Positions 37,124-49,346 of a stretch of DNA of 64,000 nucleotides are shown here, one piece after another. Each line of letters opens with the position of its first letter. Position 1 is the stretch's first letter. The position numbers were made by a program, and so were the translations under genes. A model generated the notes under the pieces. The model ran no database searches. It was not told where the DNA came from and worked only from the letters and a program-made list of their open reading frames with translations. The stretch is taken from positions 5,154,501 through 5,218,500 of the forward strand of contig NC_132977.1 in assembly GCF_047496725.1 (NCBI RefSeq), given 5' to 3'. The stretch comes from Anoplolepis gracilipes. Lineage: Eukaryota; Arthropoda; Insecta; Hymenoptera; Formicidae.

Positions 37124-37731
37124 ATGCATGTGCTGAAATTTACACTTATTATCTGTGCACTCGCTGGATGCTGGCAGCCGCTTTCATGGACATCGTTGTT
37201 TAAACATATAATTTATAAAACTTACGCAATGTTTCTGATCTCCTCATTGTATGCATTCCTGATGTCTCAATTCATGGACATTGTACTAAATGTTGGTAAC
37301 TCTGATGAATTTGTTGATGCCTTATATATGATGTTGACCATACTTGTAGCGGGCTACAAACAAGCTTATATGTGGATAGATCGTAAGAATATCATGATGA
37401 TAATAAATGTTCTTACCGAGAAACCTTTTGCACCATATGAAACACATGAAGTAACAATTCAACAGAAATTTGAAAAATTGACAACGTAAGTATAGTTTAA
37501 ATATATTTTAAGATTATACATAAATGCATTAATACATTTTTTTAAAAGTAAAATATTTTATCTTATATTCTTCAATGACAACGTATAGTTTGTCTACTTG
37601 ATATATTCGATATTATATGATAGTTTAATAGAAATCACTATATCTGATAAAATTTAATTCAAATTAGAAATAATAAAGAATACTTCTATACTTATAAATA
37701 AAAATTTAAAAATTATTACAAATAATAATTC

Positions 37732-37788
<57 letters not shown>

Positions 37789-38829
37789 TAAAAATATAAC
37801 GAGAAATTATTTTACAAAAAGAGTAATCATAACAAGTCTTTGTTATAATGTTATATTATTATTTTATAGGAACAATACACGGCGGTATTTAATCATTGTT
37901 TGTATGTCGATCTCATCAATAATTTTGACGTCTGTTTCTACAGATTTAATAAAAAGAAATCTGACATATAAAACTTGGTTGCCATTCGACTATTCATCTC
38001 CTGCTATATATTTTCTTGTATACATTCATCAAATGATAGCCATGTCAACTTCGGGTATAGTTAACGTCGCTTGTGAAAGTTTAATTTGTGGATTTTTGTT
38101 ACATATCTGCTGTCAGTTTGAAATTTTGGAGTATCGATTGACAAAACTTTCGAAAGATCAAAATATTTTACGCGACTGTGTTCATCATCACAATCGTATT
38201 TTCGAGTTAGTTAATCAACTATTTCGTCAAAATTGTTACAAAAATATTTGAACTGCATGAATAGTAATTTTGTTTTCTAAATAGCAGACAAAAGATTAAA
38301 ATGCTTTTAATAAATAAACAAGTCGCAAAATGTCGCAAATAAATTTTGCTCGTTTTTCTTTTCATTACAGATTTTTGAACTCCACTTAATCTTGAATAAT
38401 ACAAATAAATATAAAAAATAATATAAATTAATAAATTTAACAAATATTATACTAATTAGTTTTTAATAATACTTTGAGAGATAGCAATAATTTCGGATTG
38501 ATATGATCAAAAAGAAGTCAATTTAAAAGGTTTTTTATTAAAAGTTAAGGCAAGTAAAATTTTAATTTAAAAAAATACGACAAAATGTACTTATACACAA
38601 ACATAAAAATAAAATATTATAAAAATAATGTAATAATATAATAATATTTAAAATTGTATTTATACCTATACTTTGTAACTAAAAATTTGTATTTAGTAAA
38701 ATTTTCGTTACAAGCATGCTCTGAATTAATTGAATTTGTAAATAAAAAATATGCGAGCAATATTTGCGATTATAATATTTTGTATTTAATGCGTGTGCGC
38801 ACACAAATAAATTTGTAAATAACATAACA

Positions 38830-38868
<39 letters not shown>

Positions 38869-39601
38869 TTCATTTAATATCAATTTATTATATCTTTTAA
38901 TCGCAGATATGCGTACACGATAAACAACACATTTGCGAAAATCATTGCTATACAATTCGCGGTGAGCATGTTGGTAGTATGCTCAAATATGTATCGAATA
39001 GCTATGGCGACAGACTATATGAGTCTCATTCCATTGATAATGTATACAAGTGCTATATTAATGCAAATATTCATATACTGTTGGTTTGGAAACGAAGTGA
39101 AGTTAAAAGTACATATATATCTTATATACTTAAACTGATCCCATTTTAATACTATTATAAAAAACAAATTAATTCATTAGATAATAAATAATATAGTTAA
39201 AATTAATAATAAGATGATTAAAATTATTTTTGTTAGAAAAATATGGCATTTTCTGCAAATAACATGTTAAAATTTATTTTGTTATATACTTTTATTTGTA
39301 GAGTCTTCAATTGGTGAATAACATTTATAATATGGAGTGGCTCACGCTTACCAAGAGCGACAAAAAAGCTCTCTTATTAATTATACGGCGTGCGATGATT
39401 CCCATCCAGTTTAGTAGTGCTTATATAATCACGATGAATGTTGACGCGTTTGTAGCTGTCAGTATTACTAAAGACAATACTAATTTATTGTTGCGGATTA
39501 TTATAAATATTTTAAATAATTTTAGATATATTCATATTTTTTTACAGGTGCTTAAGATGTCATACTCGATTTTCAATTTGCTACGTCAAACGCAAGAATA
39601 A
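37124..39601 (+). CDS. Odorant receptor OR10 (7tm_6), 369 aa
   Basis: Complete receptor. Exons are 37124-37485, 37870-38205, 38907-39108, 39302-39457 and 39548-39601, phases 2, 2, 0, 0, ending in TAA. The ATG at 37124 gives MHVLKFTLII. Landmarks are AGCWQPLSWTSLFKH, FLMSQFMDI (about residues 45-53), YMWIDRKN, LTEKPFAPYE, LTYKTWLPFDYSSP, NVACESLICGFLLHICCQFE, RDCVHHHNRIFE, SNMYRIAM, IYCWFGNEVKLK and VLKMSYSIFNLL. It groups with OR11 and OR12: all three have ACES for ACDx, KMSYS for KTSYS, and YRIA for YQLx. Intron 1 holds a (GA)n microsatellite, and intron 2 a TA tract. No lesion is seen. Confidence 0.93.
37731..37783. repeat. (GA)n microsatellite in OR10 intron 1
   Basis: About 53 bp of GA dinucleotides with one interruption. 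Confidence 0.9.
38831..38866. repeat. (TA)n microsatellite in OR10 intron 2
   Basis: About 36 bp of TA repeats shortly before the exon 3 acceptor. Confidence 0.9.
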
Positions 39602-41462
39602 TAACGTGATTAATAAGAAAAGTTGTTACTATTCACATTTAATTTGTTATGACATCACGTTTGACAGAATGTTAGAAATGTGAAAAAATAAATTAATCTT
39701 TTTCACTTCTTTCTCTCTCTTTCTTTCTTTCTCTATCATTTTGATATAATTAAAATAATTTTTAGAAAATCTATAAAATTTTTAAAAGATTTTCTTATCA
39801 TCTATTTTTAAAATGGACCGCATAAAAACAAGTTTTAAATAATAATGTTAAAGCGAGCTATTGAGCACAAGCGTTATAAAGTTTAATAAACAAAACCACA
39901 TTAATTACATTTCAAGTTTTCTACTTTTTTAAAAATATTTTTATCACGTACATAACAAACATGCTTGATGCTAAAATTATTATATTTTTATATGAATGTT
40001 TTTTGGATCTTTTGTATAACATCGAAAACACAACAATAATTATTCTAACAGAGAAGCACATAATTAATATATCATATTAATATATATATATTAAGAACAT
40101 TTTTAATTGCATTAATATACGATTTGTTAGTGTAACATTATTTTAAGCACATCAAGAATTAAAAATGTTTCTTACCTTGCTTATGTTCAAGAAGAAATAG
40201 AATAAGAATAGATATTATAATAAAAAAATAGTTGTTATATCTTATTTCACTCCCTGATGTACATACGCCATATATATAATATAATCATAAAATGCGTATT
40301 ATCCAAGTGAATGTGTATAGGCCAATATTAAGATTTCATAAACTACAGCTGTTACTTAATATAAAAAGAATATATTCGACAAAATTATGGATAAATGCAG
40401 TAAAAACTAAAACGTAATATCTTGATGTACATATACAATGAGAAAGCTGTATTATCAAATAATTCCTCATAATCACTAACAATAGACCAATAGCTTATTT
40501 CAAGAGATTTATATTACTATAAAACGTTTTTTTTGTCCCATTGTCTTCATGAAAATAACGGTATTTTATGCAATTTTCTAGTAACAGGTATGTCAAAACA
40601 ATTTCGCTTTACGGTTCATGAAAATATTATTACGCAAAGACATTCTCGCAAATGTATCGATATAACAAAAGATAGAGAAAATAGAGATAGACATAATCAG
40701 ATGCAACGAACAATATTATTGTCAGAAAGTCATATCGCATAGTTATAGACGTTTTCAGTGTTCTTTTCTCTGTAGAATTAACTTATCCATCATTTAAAAA
40801 AATTTTACAAAGCATTTAAATAAACGTTTTATAAAATATAAAAACTATTAATTAGATTAGTTTTTTAAATAAAGAGCTAATATATATGCAAATAGTTTAT
40901 GGTGCAAGTGTATTACGAAAAAGTATGTAAGCGTATATATGTGTATATATTATACATATATTACATTTAAAAGTTTAATAAAATTAAGAAAATAACGTTA
41001 AATTAATTTTTGTATAGGTATGTATATTTTATATAATGTATGTTTCATATAAAATTCATATGTATATTTCATATAAAATAATCTTTTTGAACATAATCTA
41101 ATCATTTAAAATAATTTTTTCTTCATATACATTTTTTGCATTTTTACAATGTGTAATATATTAAATATTTTGTAATTTTAAATTAATATTTTAAAGTAAA
41201 GTATATTTACATACATATATTTGTAAAATAAGTAAAAATATATTTACTTAAAACTTGTTGAAGAAAAAAAGATTAAACAATTAATTAAACAATAAAATAA
41301 TATTTCAGCTTAATTATGAGCTTTTTTGGAAAACATTTTTCAATTTTTATTTAATTTTTAACATATAAATTTCTACTTCTTTAAAGAAAAATTTTAATTA
41401 TAAAATAAAAATTAATAAAATAATAAATAATAGTTATTAATAGGAAAATTATATTAGCTCAA
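39602..41462. other. Spacer OR10-OR11
   Basis: Starts with a flank ('acatttaatttgttatg', 'catcacgtttgacag') also present after OR11, then a pyrimidine-rich tract at about 39700-39735 and the OR11 upstream region. A 69-codon open frame at 40533-40742 lies in sequence shared with the OR12 upstream region, where it is not kept open, and it is rejected. Confidence 0.65.
40742..40750. promoter_or_regulatory. GTTATAGAC motif upstream of OR11
   Basis: Array-wide motif, 713 bp before the OR11 ATG, followed by 'gttttcagtg' as in OR10. Confidence 0.35.
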
Positions 41463-43639
41463 ATGCGCGTGCTGAATATTACATTCCTAATTTGTACATT
41501 TATTGGATGCTGGCAACCATCTTCATGGATGTCATTATTTCAACATGTAATATATAAAACTTACGCCATGTTCATCTTCTCTACATTATGTACATTTTCG
41601 ATATCGCAATTTATGAACATCGTATTGTATGTTGATAATTCTGATGAATTCACCGATTCTTTATACATGTTGTTGAGCGTATTCGTCGCAGGCTATAAAC
41701 AAGTTTATATGTGGATAAATCGAAGAAAAATCATGGTCGTAATAAACATTCTCACCGAAAAACCTTTTGCAATATGTGAAATACGTGAAACAATAATTCA
41801 ACAAAAATTTGAGAAGATGGTAGAGTAAGTATTATTATATCATTTCAAGTTTGCGTCAGTCAAATTATGTAATATCAAGTAATTATATCAATCATTTTTT
41901 GATAATTAATTTTCTACGTAGCAAAAAATTATGTCAAATATTTTAAATTATTTGTTAAGTGTCTTAAATTTTTTAGAGCAATGCTTCAGAATATATTTAC
42001 ATTTATATGCTTAGGTATTTTTACTTTTGATTTTATACTATTTACGCTATTTATTTTATACAATTTTTAATTTTTAATTTTATACAAATAATATTTCACA
42101 TGTACTGACAATTTGATTTCTCCAAGCACACTTATATCATTTTCTTATATACAACTAATTTTATATTTATAAAATTAAAAAAAATATATAAAACAGTATT
42201 TTTGAAAATATAATAATAAATTATAAATAATAATAAAATAGTATTTTATATACAAATAATATAAATAATATCTCGGAAAAATAGAAGACAAAAAAATAAA
42301 TGAGTAAATCTGATAAAAAAAATAAAATAATCTTATAAAAAAATAAATTAAATAATCTTTATAATTATTTTATAGGAACAACACGTTGCGATATTTAAGT
42401 ATGGTCACAATGGCAATCCTATCGATAGTTTTGATGTCTATTTTCACAGCCTTCACGAATAAAAACTTGACGTACAAAGCTTGGGTGCCGTTCGATTATT
42501 CATCCCCTGCTATATATCTTTTTGTGTATATTTACCAATTGTTAGGCATGGCAACCTCAGGAATCGTAAACGTTGCTTGTGAGAGTATAATTTGCGGACT
42601 CTTGTTGTACATTTGCTGCCAATTTGAAATTTTGGAGCATCGATTGACAAAAGTCACGCATGATCAACACATCCTACACGACTGTATTCGTCATCATAAT
42701 CTTATCTTTCAGTTAGTTTTTTAAAATAATTTTTAATTTTATTACACTCTAAAAAATGAACTGCATAATAAAATCGCGCCTTTAACAATTTTAATTGTTC
42801 TAAATAATATGGAAAATGAATAAGAACAATTACTGTTTTTATTTTTGGATTCTTGAATGATACTTTCTCAAAATAAAATAAAAAGAAAAAACGAAAATAT
42901 TGATATATATATTTTGTATGTGTCTTTAATATGTCAATAATATTTAATAATTTAATAATTTACTTATAATTTTTGGGGCTATTCGCAGAGAAATGGACTA
43001 AAAATCCTTTATTCAATCGTAGATACGCGCGCACGGTGAATAATATGTTCTCGAAAATAATTGCTCTACAGTTTGCAGTGAGCATGTTAGTGCTTTGCTC
43101 GAATTTGTATCGAATAGCAACAACAACAAACTATGTAATCTTCATTTCATTGTTGGTATATACGGGTGCAATATTAACGCAAATTTTCATCTATTGTTGG
43201 TTCGGGAACGAAGTTAAGACAAAAGTATTATGATTCATCTAACAAAATAATTTTAGATTTAACAAAAAATAAAAAATTTAAAAAAGATATTAATATTTTT
43301 TTATAATATGTAATGTTGCAAAACATCTTTATTTATAGAGTCTTCGTTTGGCGAATAACATTTTTAACAAAGTGGAATGGCTGACACTTAACAATAACTG
43401 CAAGAAAGATCTTCTACTTATTATGAAGCGCACAACAATTCCCATCGAATTTAATAGCATGTATATACTGACATTAAATCTTGACTCGTTTGTAGCTGTC
43501 AGTATCAATCATTTAACATTATAAAAATTATTGCTAAATATCAATAATATATAAATTGTGAATAATTATACACAACTCTTTACAGTTACTTAAAATGTCA
43601 TACTCGGCTTTCAACCTACTGCATCAAACTCAAGAGTAA
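41463..43639 (+). CDS. Odorant receptor OR11 (7tm_6), 370 aa
   Basis: Complete receptor, nearly identical to OR12. Exons are 41463-41824, 42376-42711, 43023-43224, 43339-43497 and 43586-43639, phases 2, 2, 0, 0, ending in TAA. The ATG at 41463 gives MRVLNITFLI. Landmarks are IGCWQPSSWMSLFQH, FSISQFMNI, YMWINRRK, LTYKAWVPFDYSSP, NVACESIICGLLLYICCQFE, HDCIRHHNLIFQ, SNLYRIAT, IYCWFGNEVKTK and LLKMSYSAFNLL. Exon 4 has one extra codon (NKVEW) relative to OR10. The exon 3 acceptor is the AG at 43021-43022, in 'aatcgtag'. An open frame running into intron 2 upstream of it is not used, because only the 43023 junction gives the family phase. No lesion is seen. Confidence 0.92.
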
Positions 43640-44794
43640 AAACGTAATTAATAAATAAAAGTTGTTGTGTTTACATTTAATTTGTTATGGCATCACGTTT
43701 GACAGATGTTATGGGAAAAAATACAGAAATAAATATATTAATCTTTCTCTCTCTTTTTTTCTCTCTTTCTCTCTCTTTCTTCTCGTCCTTTCTCTGTCAT
43801 TTTAAGTATGACTAAATAATTTTCAGAAAATCTAAACTTTGAAGAGATTTTTTTATTATCAACTGTGTAAGTTGCATAGCATAAAAATACCTAAGTTTTA
43901 AGTAATAATGTCAAAGCAAATACGAACTATTGAGCACAAACTTTCATGTTATAAAGTTTAATAAAACAATATTATTTGTATATTTAAAATTTTCTAATAT
44001 TTTATTTTTTAAATATTTTTCTATTATGTGTATAACAAACGCTTGAAGCACAAAATTATTAATTTTTTATTTGAGTATTTTAGGTAGTTTTTGTATGTCG
44101 AGAATACAGTAATAATTATTCTAGTAGAGAAGCACATACACACATAAATAAATATATTGATAAGATTTTTAATTGTATTAAATATAATTTGTTAGTGTGA
44201 TTCCTTTTTAAACACATTAAAATTAAAAATTTTTTCTTACCTTGTTTATGTTCGATAAGAAACAGAATAAGAATTGATACTATAATCAAAAAGATAGTTG
44301 TAATATCTTATTTCACTCCCTGATGTATATACGCTATACATATAAAATATAATCATAAAATATTGCACTATCCAAGCAAAAGTGTATAGACCAATATTAA
44401 GATTTCATAAACTGTTGCTAATTCTTTACTCTTAATATTAAAAAAAAAATATATATTCGACAAAATTATGGATAAATATAGTAGAAAATATAATATCTTG
44501 ACGTACATATGTAATAAGAAAACTGTATTTCTCATAATCCACACAATAGTCCTATTTCAAGAAATTTATTTTATCGTATAACTTTTTTTTGTCCTATCCT
44601 TATCTTCATGAAAATAATGGTACGTTATTCTCTAATAAGGCAGGTATGTCAAAACAATTTTGCTTCACGGTTCATGAAAATATTATAACGCAAGAACATT
44701 CTCGTAAGTGTATCGATATTACAATAAGATAGAAAAAATAGAGATAGAGATAATGGGCTGCAACGAGCAACATTATTGTCAGCAAGCTCACAAG

Positions 44795-44803
44795 GCTATA
44801 GAC
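44795..44803. promoter_or_regulatory. GCTATAGAC motif upstream of OR12
   Basis: Array-wide motif, 754 bp before the OR12 ATG, followed by 'gtttta' as in OR11. Confidence 0.35.
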
Positions 44804-45153
44804 GTTTTAAAGTGTACTTTTCCCTTTAGAATTAATTTTCCATCGTCATTTTAAAACGTCACAAAGGATTTAAATAAACGTTTTATAAAAATTATTAAAT
44901 TATATAACTTAATATTTTTTTTACCGAAACCAAAATATAAACGCAAGTAGTTTATGGTGCAAGTGAGTTAGAGAAAAGTGTGTAAGTGTAATGTGTATTT
45001 AAAATTATCTTAATATATAAAAAAAAAGTTAAACTAATTTTTGTATAGATATTTCATAAGAAAAATCTTTCTAAAAGTAATCTAATCATTTAAAATAATT
45101 TTTTTAATATAAATTTTTTTTACGCTTTTACAATGTGTACATTAAACATTTCG

Positions 45154-45303
45154 TAATTGAATTTTTATTTAATATTTTAAAGTAAAGTATACATATATTT
45201 ATAAAATAAGTAAAAAATAATATATATACATATATATTATTTTTTACTTATTTTATAAATATATGTATACTTTACTTTAAAAAATTAAATAAAAATTTAA
45301 TTA
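45154..45303. repeat. 150-bp AT-rich palindrome upstream of OR12
   Basis: Two arms of about 73 bp mirror each other almost perfectly about the centre near 45229. The left arm contains 'aaagtaaagtatacatatat' and the right arm its inverse, 'atatatgtatactttacttt'. Unit C at about 41160-41260 has only the left-arm sequence, so the inverted copy arose in unit D after the duplication. Confidence 0.85.
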
Positions 45304-45556
45304 TGTGTATGTATGTATATATATGTGTAAATTTAATATTGTGTATGTATATATACTTGTCCAAGAAAAAAGATCTGATTAAACAAATAATAAGATAGTA
45401 TTTTAGCTTTATTATAAACTATTTCTTATTGCATTTTTTCAGTAAAATTATTTAATTTTTAATATTTAAATCTCTATTTAATTATAAAGTGAGAATTAAT
45501 ATAACTAATAAATAATAGCTATTGATAGACAAAAAATTTGCATTAAAGAAGTTCAA

Positions 45557-47736
45557 ATGCGCGTGCTGAAATTTACATTCCTAATCTGTGCATTTGCTGG
45601 ATGCTGGCAACCATCTTCATGGACGTCATTACTTAAACACATAATATATAAAACTTACGCCATGTTTCTCTTCTCTGCATTATGTACATTTTCGATATCG
45701 CAATTTATGAATATTATATTGTATGTTGATAATTCTGATGAATTCACCGATTCTTTATACATGATGTTGACCGTATTCGTCGCAGGCTATAAACAAGTTT
45801 ATCTGTGGATAGATCGAAAAAAAGTCATGGTCGTAATCAACGCTCTTATCGAGAAACCTTTTGCAATATGTGAAATACGCGAAGCAACGATTCAACAAAA
45901 ATTTGAGAAGATAGTAGAGTAAGTATTATTATATCATTTCAAGTTTGCGTCAGTCAAATTTATGTAATATCAAGTAATTACATCAGTCATTTTTTGATAA
46001 TTAATTTTCTATGTAGCAAAAAATTATGTCTTAAATATTTTAAATTATTTGTTAAGTGTCTTAAATTTTTTAGGGCAATGCTTCAGAATATATTCACATT
46101 TATATGCCCAGATACTTTTACTTTTGATTTTATACTATTTATGTTATTTATTTTATACAATTTTTAATTTTTAATTTTATACAAATAGTATTTCACATGT
46201 AATGACAATTTGATTTCTCCAAGCACACTTATATCATTTTCTTATATACAACTAATTTTATAATGATAAAATTTTTAAAAAATATATAAAACAGTATTTT
46301 TTAAAATATAATAATAAATTATAAATAGTAATAATTTGTATATAAAATAGTATTTTATACACAAATAATATAAAAAATATCTCGGAAAAATAGAAGACAA
46401 AAAAATATATAAATGAGTAAATCTGATAAAAAAAAATAATCTTATAAGTAAATCTTATAAGAAAATAAATTAAATAATCTTTATAATTATTTTATAGGAA
46501 CAACACGTTGCGATATTTGAGTATGGTCACGATGGCGATCATATCGGTAGTTTTGATGTCTATTTTCACAGTCTTCACGAAAAAAAACTTGACTTACAAA
46601 GCTTGGGTGCCGTTCGATTATTCATCCCCTGCTATATATCTTTTTGTGTATTTTTACCAATTGTTAGGCATGGCAACCTCAGGAATCGTAAACGTTGCTT
46701 GTGAGAGTATAATTTGCGGACTCTTGTTGTACATTTGCTGCCAATTTGAAATTTTGGAGCATCGATTGACAAAAGTCACGCATGATCAACACATCCTACA
46801 CGAGTGTATTCGTCATCATAATCTTATCTTTCAGTTAGTTTTTTAAAATAATTTTTAATTTTATTACACTCTAAAAAATGAACTGCATAATGAAATCGCG
46901 CCTTAACAATTTTAATCGTTCTAAATAATATAGAAAAAAGATAAAAACAGTTACTGTTTTTATTTTTGGATTCTTGAATCTGATGCTTTCTCAAAATAAA
47001 AAGAAAAGAACGAAAATATTGACATATATTTTGTATGTGTCTTTAATATGTCAATAATATTTAATAATTTAATAATTTACTTATAATTTTTGGGGCTATT
47101 CGCAGAGAAATGGACTAAGAATCCTTTATTCAATCGTAGATACGCGCGCACGGTGAATAATATGTTCTCGGAAATAATTGCACTACAGTTTGCAGTGAGC
47201 ATGTTGGTGCTATGCTCGAATTTGTATCGAATAGCAACGACATCAAACTATATAATCTTTATTTCATTGTTGGTATATACAGGTGCAATATTGGCGCAAA
47301 TTTTCATCTATTGTTGGTTCGGAAACGAAGTTAAGACAAAAGTATTATGATTCATCTAAAATCAATTTTAGATTTAACAAAAAATTCAGATATTTTTTTT
47401 ATAATATCTCTAATATTGAAAACATTTTTATTTAGAGTCTTCATTTGGCGAATAACATTTTTAACAATGTGGAATGGCCGACACTTAGTAATAACTGCAA
47501 GAAAGATCTTCTACTCATTATGAAGCGCTCAACAATCCCCATCGAATTTAGTAGCATGTATATAATGACATTAAATCTTGACTCGTTTGTAGCTGTCAGT
47601 ATCAATTAGTTAACATTATAGAAATTATTGCGAAATATCAATAATATATAAATTGTAAATAATTATAAATAACTCTTTACAGTTGCTTAAGATGTCATAC
47701 TCAGCTTTCAACTTGTTGCATCAAACCCACGAGTAG
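45557..47736 (+). CDS. Odorant receptor OR12 (7tm_6), 370 aa
   Basis: Complete receptor, sister of OR11 and last of the array in this window. Exons are 45557-45918, 46498-46833, 47140-47341, 47436-47594 and 47683-47736, phases 2, 2, 0, 0, ending in TAG. The ATG at 45557 gives MRVLKFTFLI. Landmarks are AGCWQPSSWTSLLKH, FSISQFMNI, YLWIDRKK, LTYKAWVPFDYSSP, NVACESIICGLLLYICCQFE, HECIRHHNLIFQ, SNLYRIAT, IYCWFGNEVKTK and LLKMSYSAFNLL. Exon 2 differs from OR11 at only a handful of residues. No lesion is seen. Confidence 0.93.
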
Positions 47737-49346
47737 AAATTAATAAGTAGAAATTGTTGCGTTTACATTTAATTCATTACAAAATCACATACTTTGAAAT
47801 ATAAAAATTAATACGTTAATATCTTTTATTAATATTAGTACTTTATTAACTGGCAATACTTTTTAAAATATCTATAAGTTAAAGTTTTTACTAGAAATTT
47901 TTTCTTACAAGCATTAATTTAAAAAAGTTTTCATGTAAAAAGAATATTATGTAAAATGAATATTATAATTGCAAGTTGTATAAGTTAAAACATTTATATT
48001 AGTATCAAAGAGCATTATGTTAATACATCAGTATTAAAATTTTGGTAGTAGAAAATAGATCAAAAAATTGTTAAAAAGGTTTTTATATTTCGTTTCTTCC
48101 TGATATTTCTCCATTATATTATAGATAAATTTTGCAGTAAAACTATTAATTTTTTATTTAAATATTCTGGATTGCGAACAAATTATATATTACACTATTC
48201 ATACCAATATATTAAAAAAAAATAATATTAATACGTAAAGATATGTATTTAAAAATTTAAATTCTTTTCTTATGTTCTTATTTATATATTATTTTTTTGT
48301 CCATCTCGAATCACAGACAATACGACTAAAAAACAGAAATACTATACGATTGATATTAATACGACAATATTGATAAATACGATTGATATTAATATTTTAG
48401 ACAAATAATATACAGGAAATGTTTTGTTATTCAAGAGAATAGAGATTTATATTTTATTATCAAAATATAAATGTAATAATAGTATAAAAAAGAAATAAAT
48501 ATCTTGTAATAAAATTAATATTATATATAATTTTATATCAATATTAGTTGTTGTAAATTTTTATTTTGTATAAATACATATGACAGTTTTTTTTTAATTT
48601 CATCTTATTTTATTGAATACAACTAATATGTAATGTATAAAAGATAACGTCAATATCTTGATATTATATTAATTCTGAGGTACTTGTTTCATTTATAATC
48701 CTTAAAAGTATTAATGTAAACGGATAAAAATCAGTATGTAGTTTGTAGTCTTCAAATGTTTCAGCAAATTTTTTTCATGTTGGAAGACAAACGCACTGTC
48801 AGATACATGCACACATAAATACACACATAAAGTTTAAACAAATACTAAGCCTCACGTAATAAGAAACGGGTGCCAATTACCGAGTCCAAAATTATTTTTT
48901 GGTCCCTCGTAGAGTGATCCATTATTGTATCATATTTCAATATCATTACACTTATCATTACTAATATCATTAAATAATTGAATCATAATAAATATATACA
49001 CTTACACTTTTTTCAATTATAAAAACAAATTCTTTTCAAATATTTATTATGCTTTCTGCAAAATTGCGAATTTGTTATCCAGTGTGAAGTGACAAAGAGA
49101 ATTCTAGCTCGTTAATTAAAATTTCTTTATTCATATCTTTGTAGAAAATATGTTTTTCTTTCTCATTTGTGACAATTGTTTTCGTCATTTTATTTATCGA
49201 GATGGTTTTGCTTGTTAATGCAAAATAAGATTTATCATTCATAATCATTCATGTTCTTCATATATATTATATTGATCGATCGATCATAAGGAAGATATTG
49301 ACGGATCACAATAAAAGCATTTCAGTTATTATGACATTTGCAAGCG
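47737..49346. other. Boundary spacer between OR array and sarcospan-like gene
   Basis: AT-rich, with no receptor fragment seen. It holds the 3' UTRs of the two convergent genes. On the minus strand, AATAAA polyadenylation-like signals occur at 49189-49194 and 49126-49131, about 150-220 nt past the stop of the sarcospan-like gene. Confidence 0.6.

Larger units (their letters stand above)
39602..43639. repeat. Segmental duplication unit C (contains OR11)
   Basis: About 4.0 kb, homologous throughout to 43640-47740 and covering the 5' spacer, promoter, all exons and all introns. The copies meet head to tail at the end of OR11. Confidence 0.85.
43640..45556. other. Spacer OR11-OR12
   Basis: Copy of the OR10-OR11 spacer, with a pyrimidine tract at about 43741-43797, the OR12 upstream region and the palindrome at 45154-45303. 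No gene is seen. Confidence 0.65.
43640..47740. repeat. Segmental duplication unit D (contains OR12)
   Basis: Second copy of the 4-kb unit at 39602-43639. A 150-bp palindrome occurs only here. Confidence 0.85.

Noticed and set aside
38770..38955. Minus-strand open frame with an Ile/Tyr run
   Set aside because: Translation of a TA microsatellite.
40533..40742. 69-codon open frame upstream of OR11
   Set aside because: The same region upstream of OR12 is similar in sequence but does not keep the frame open.
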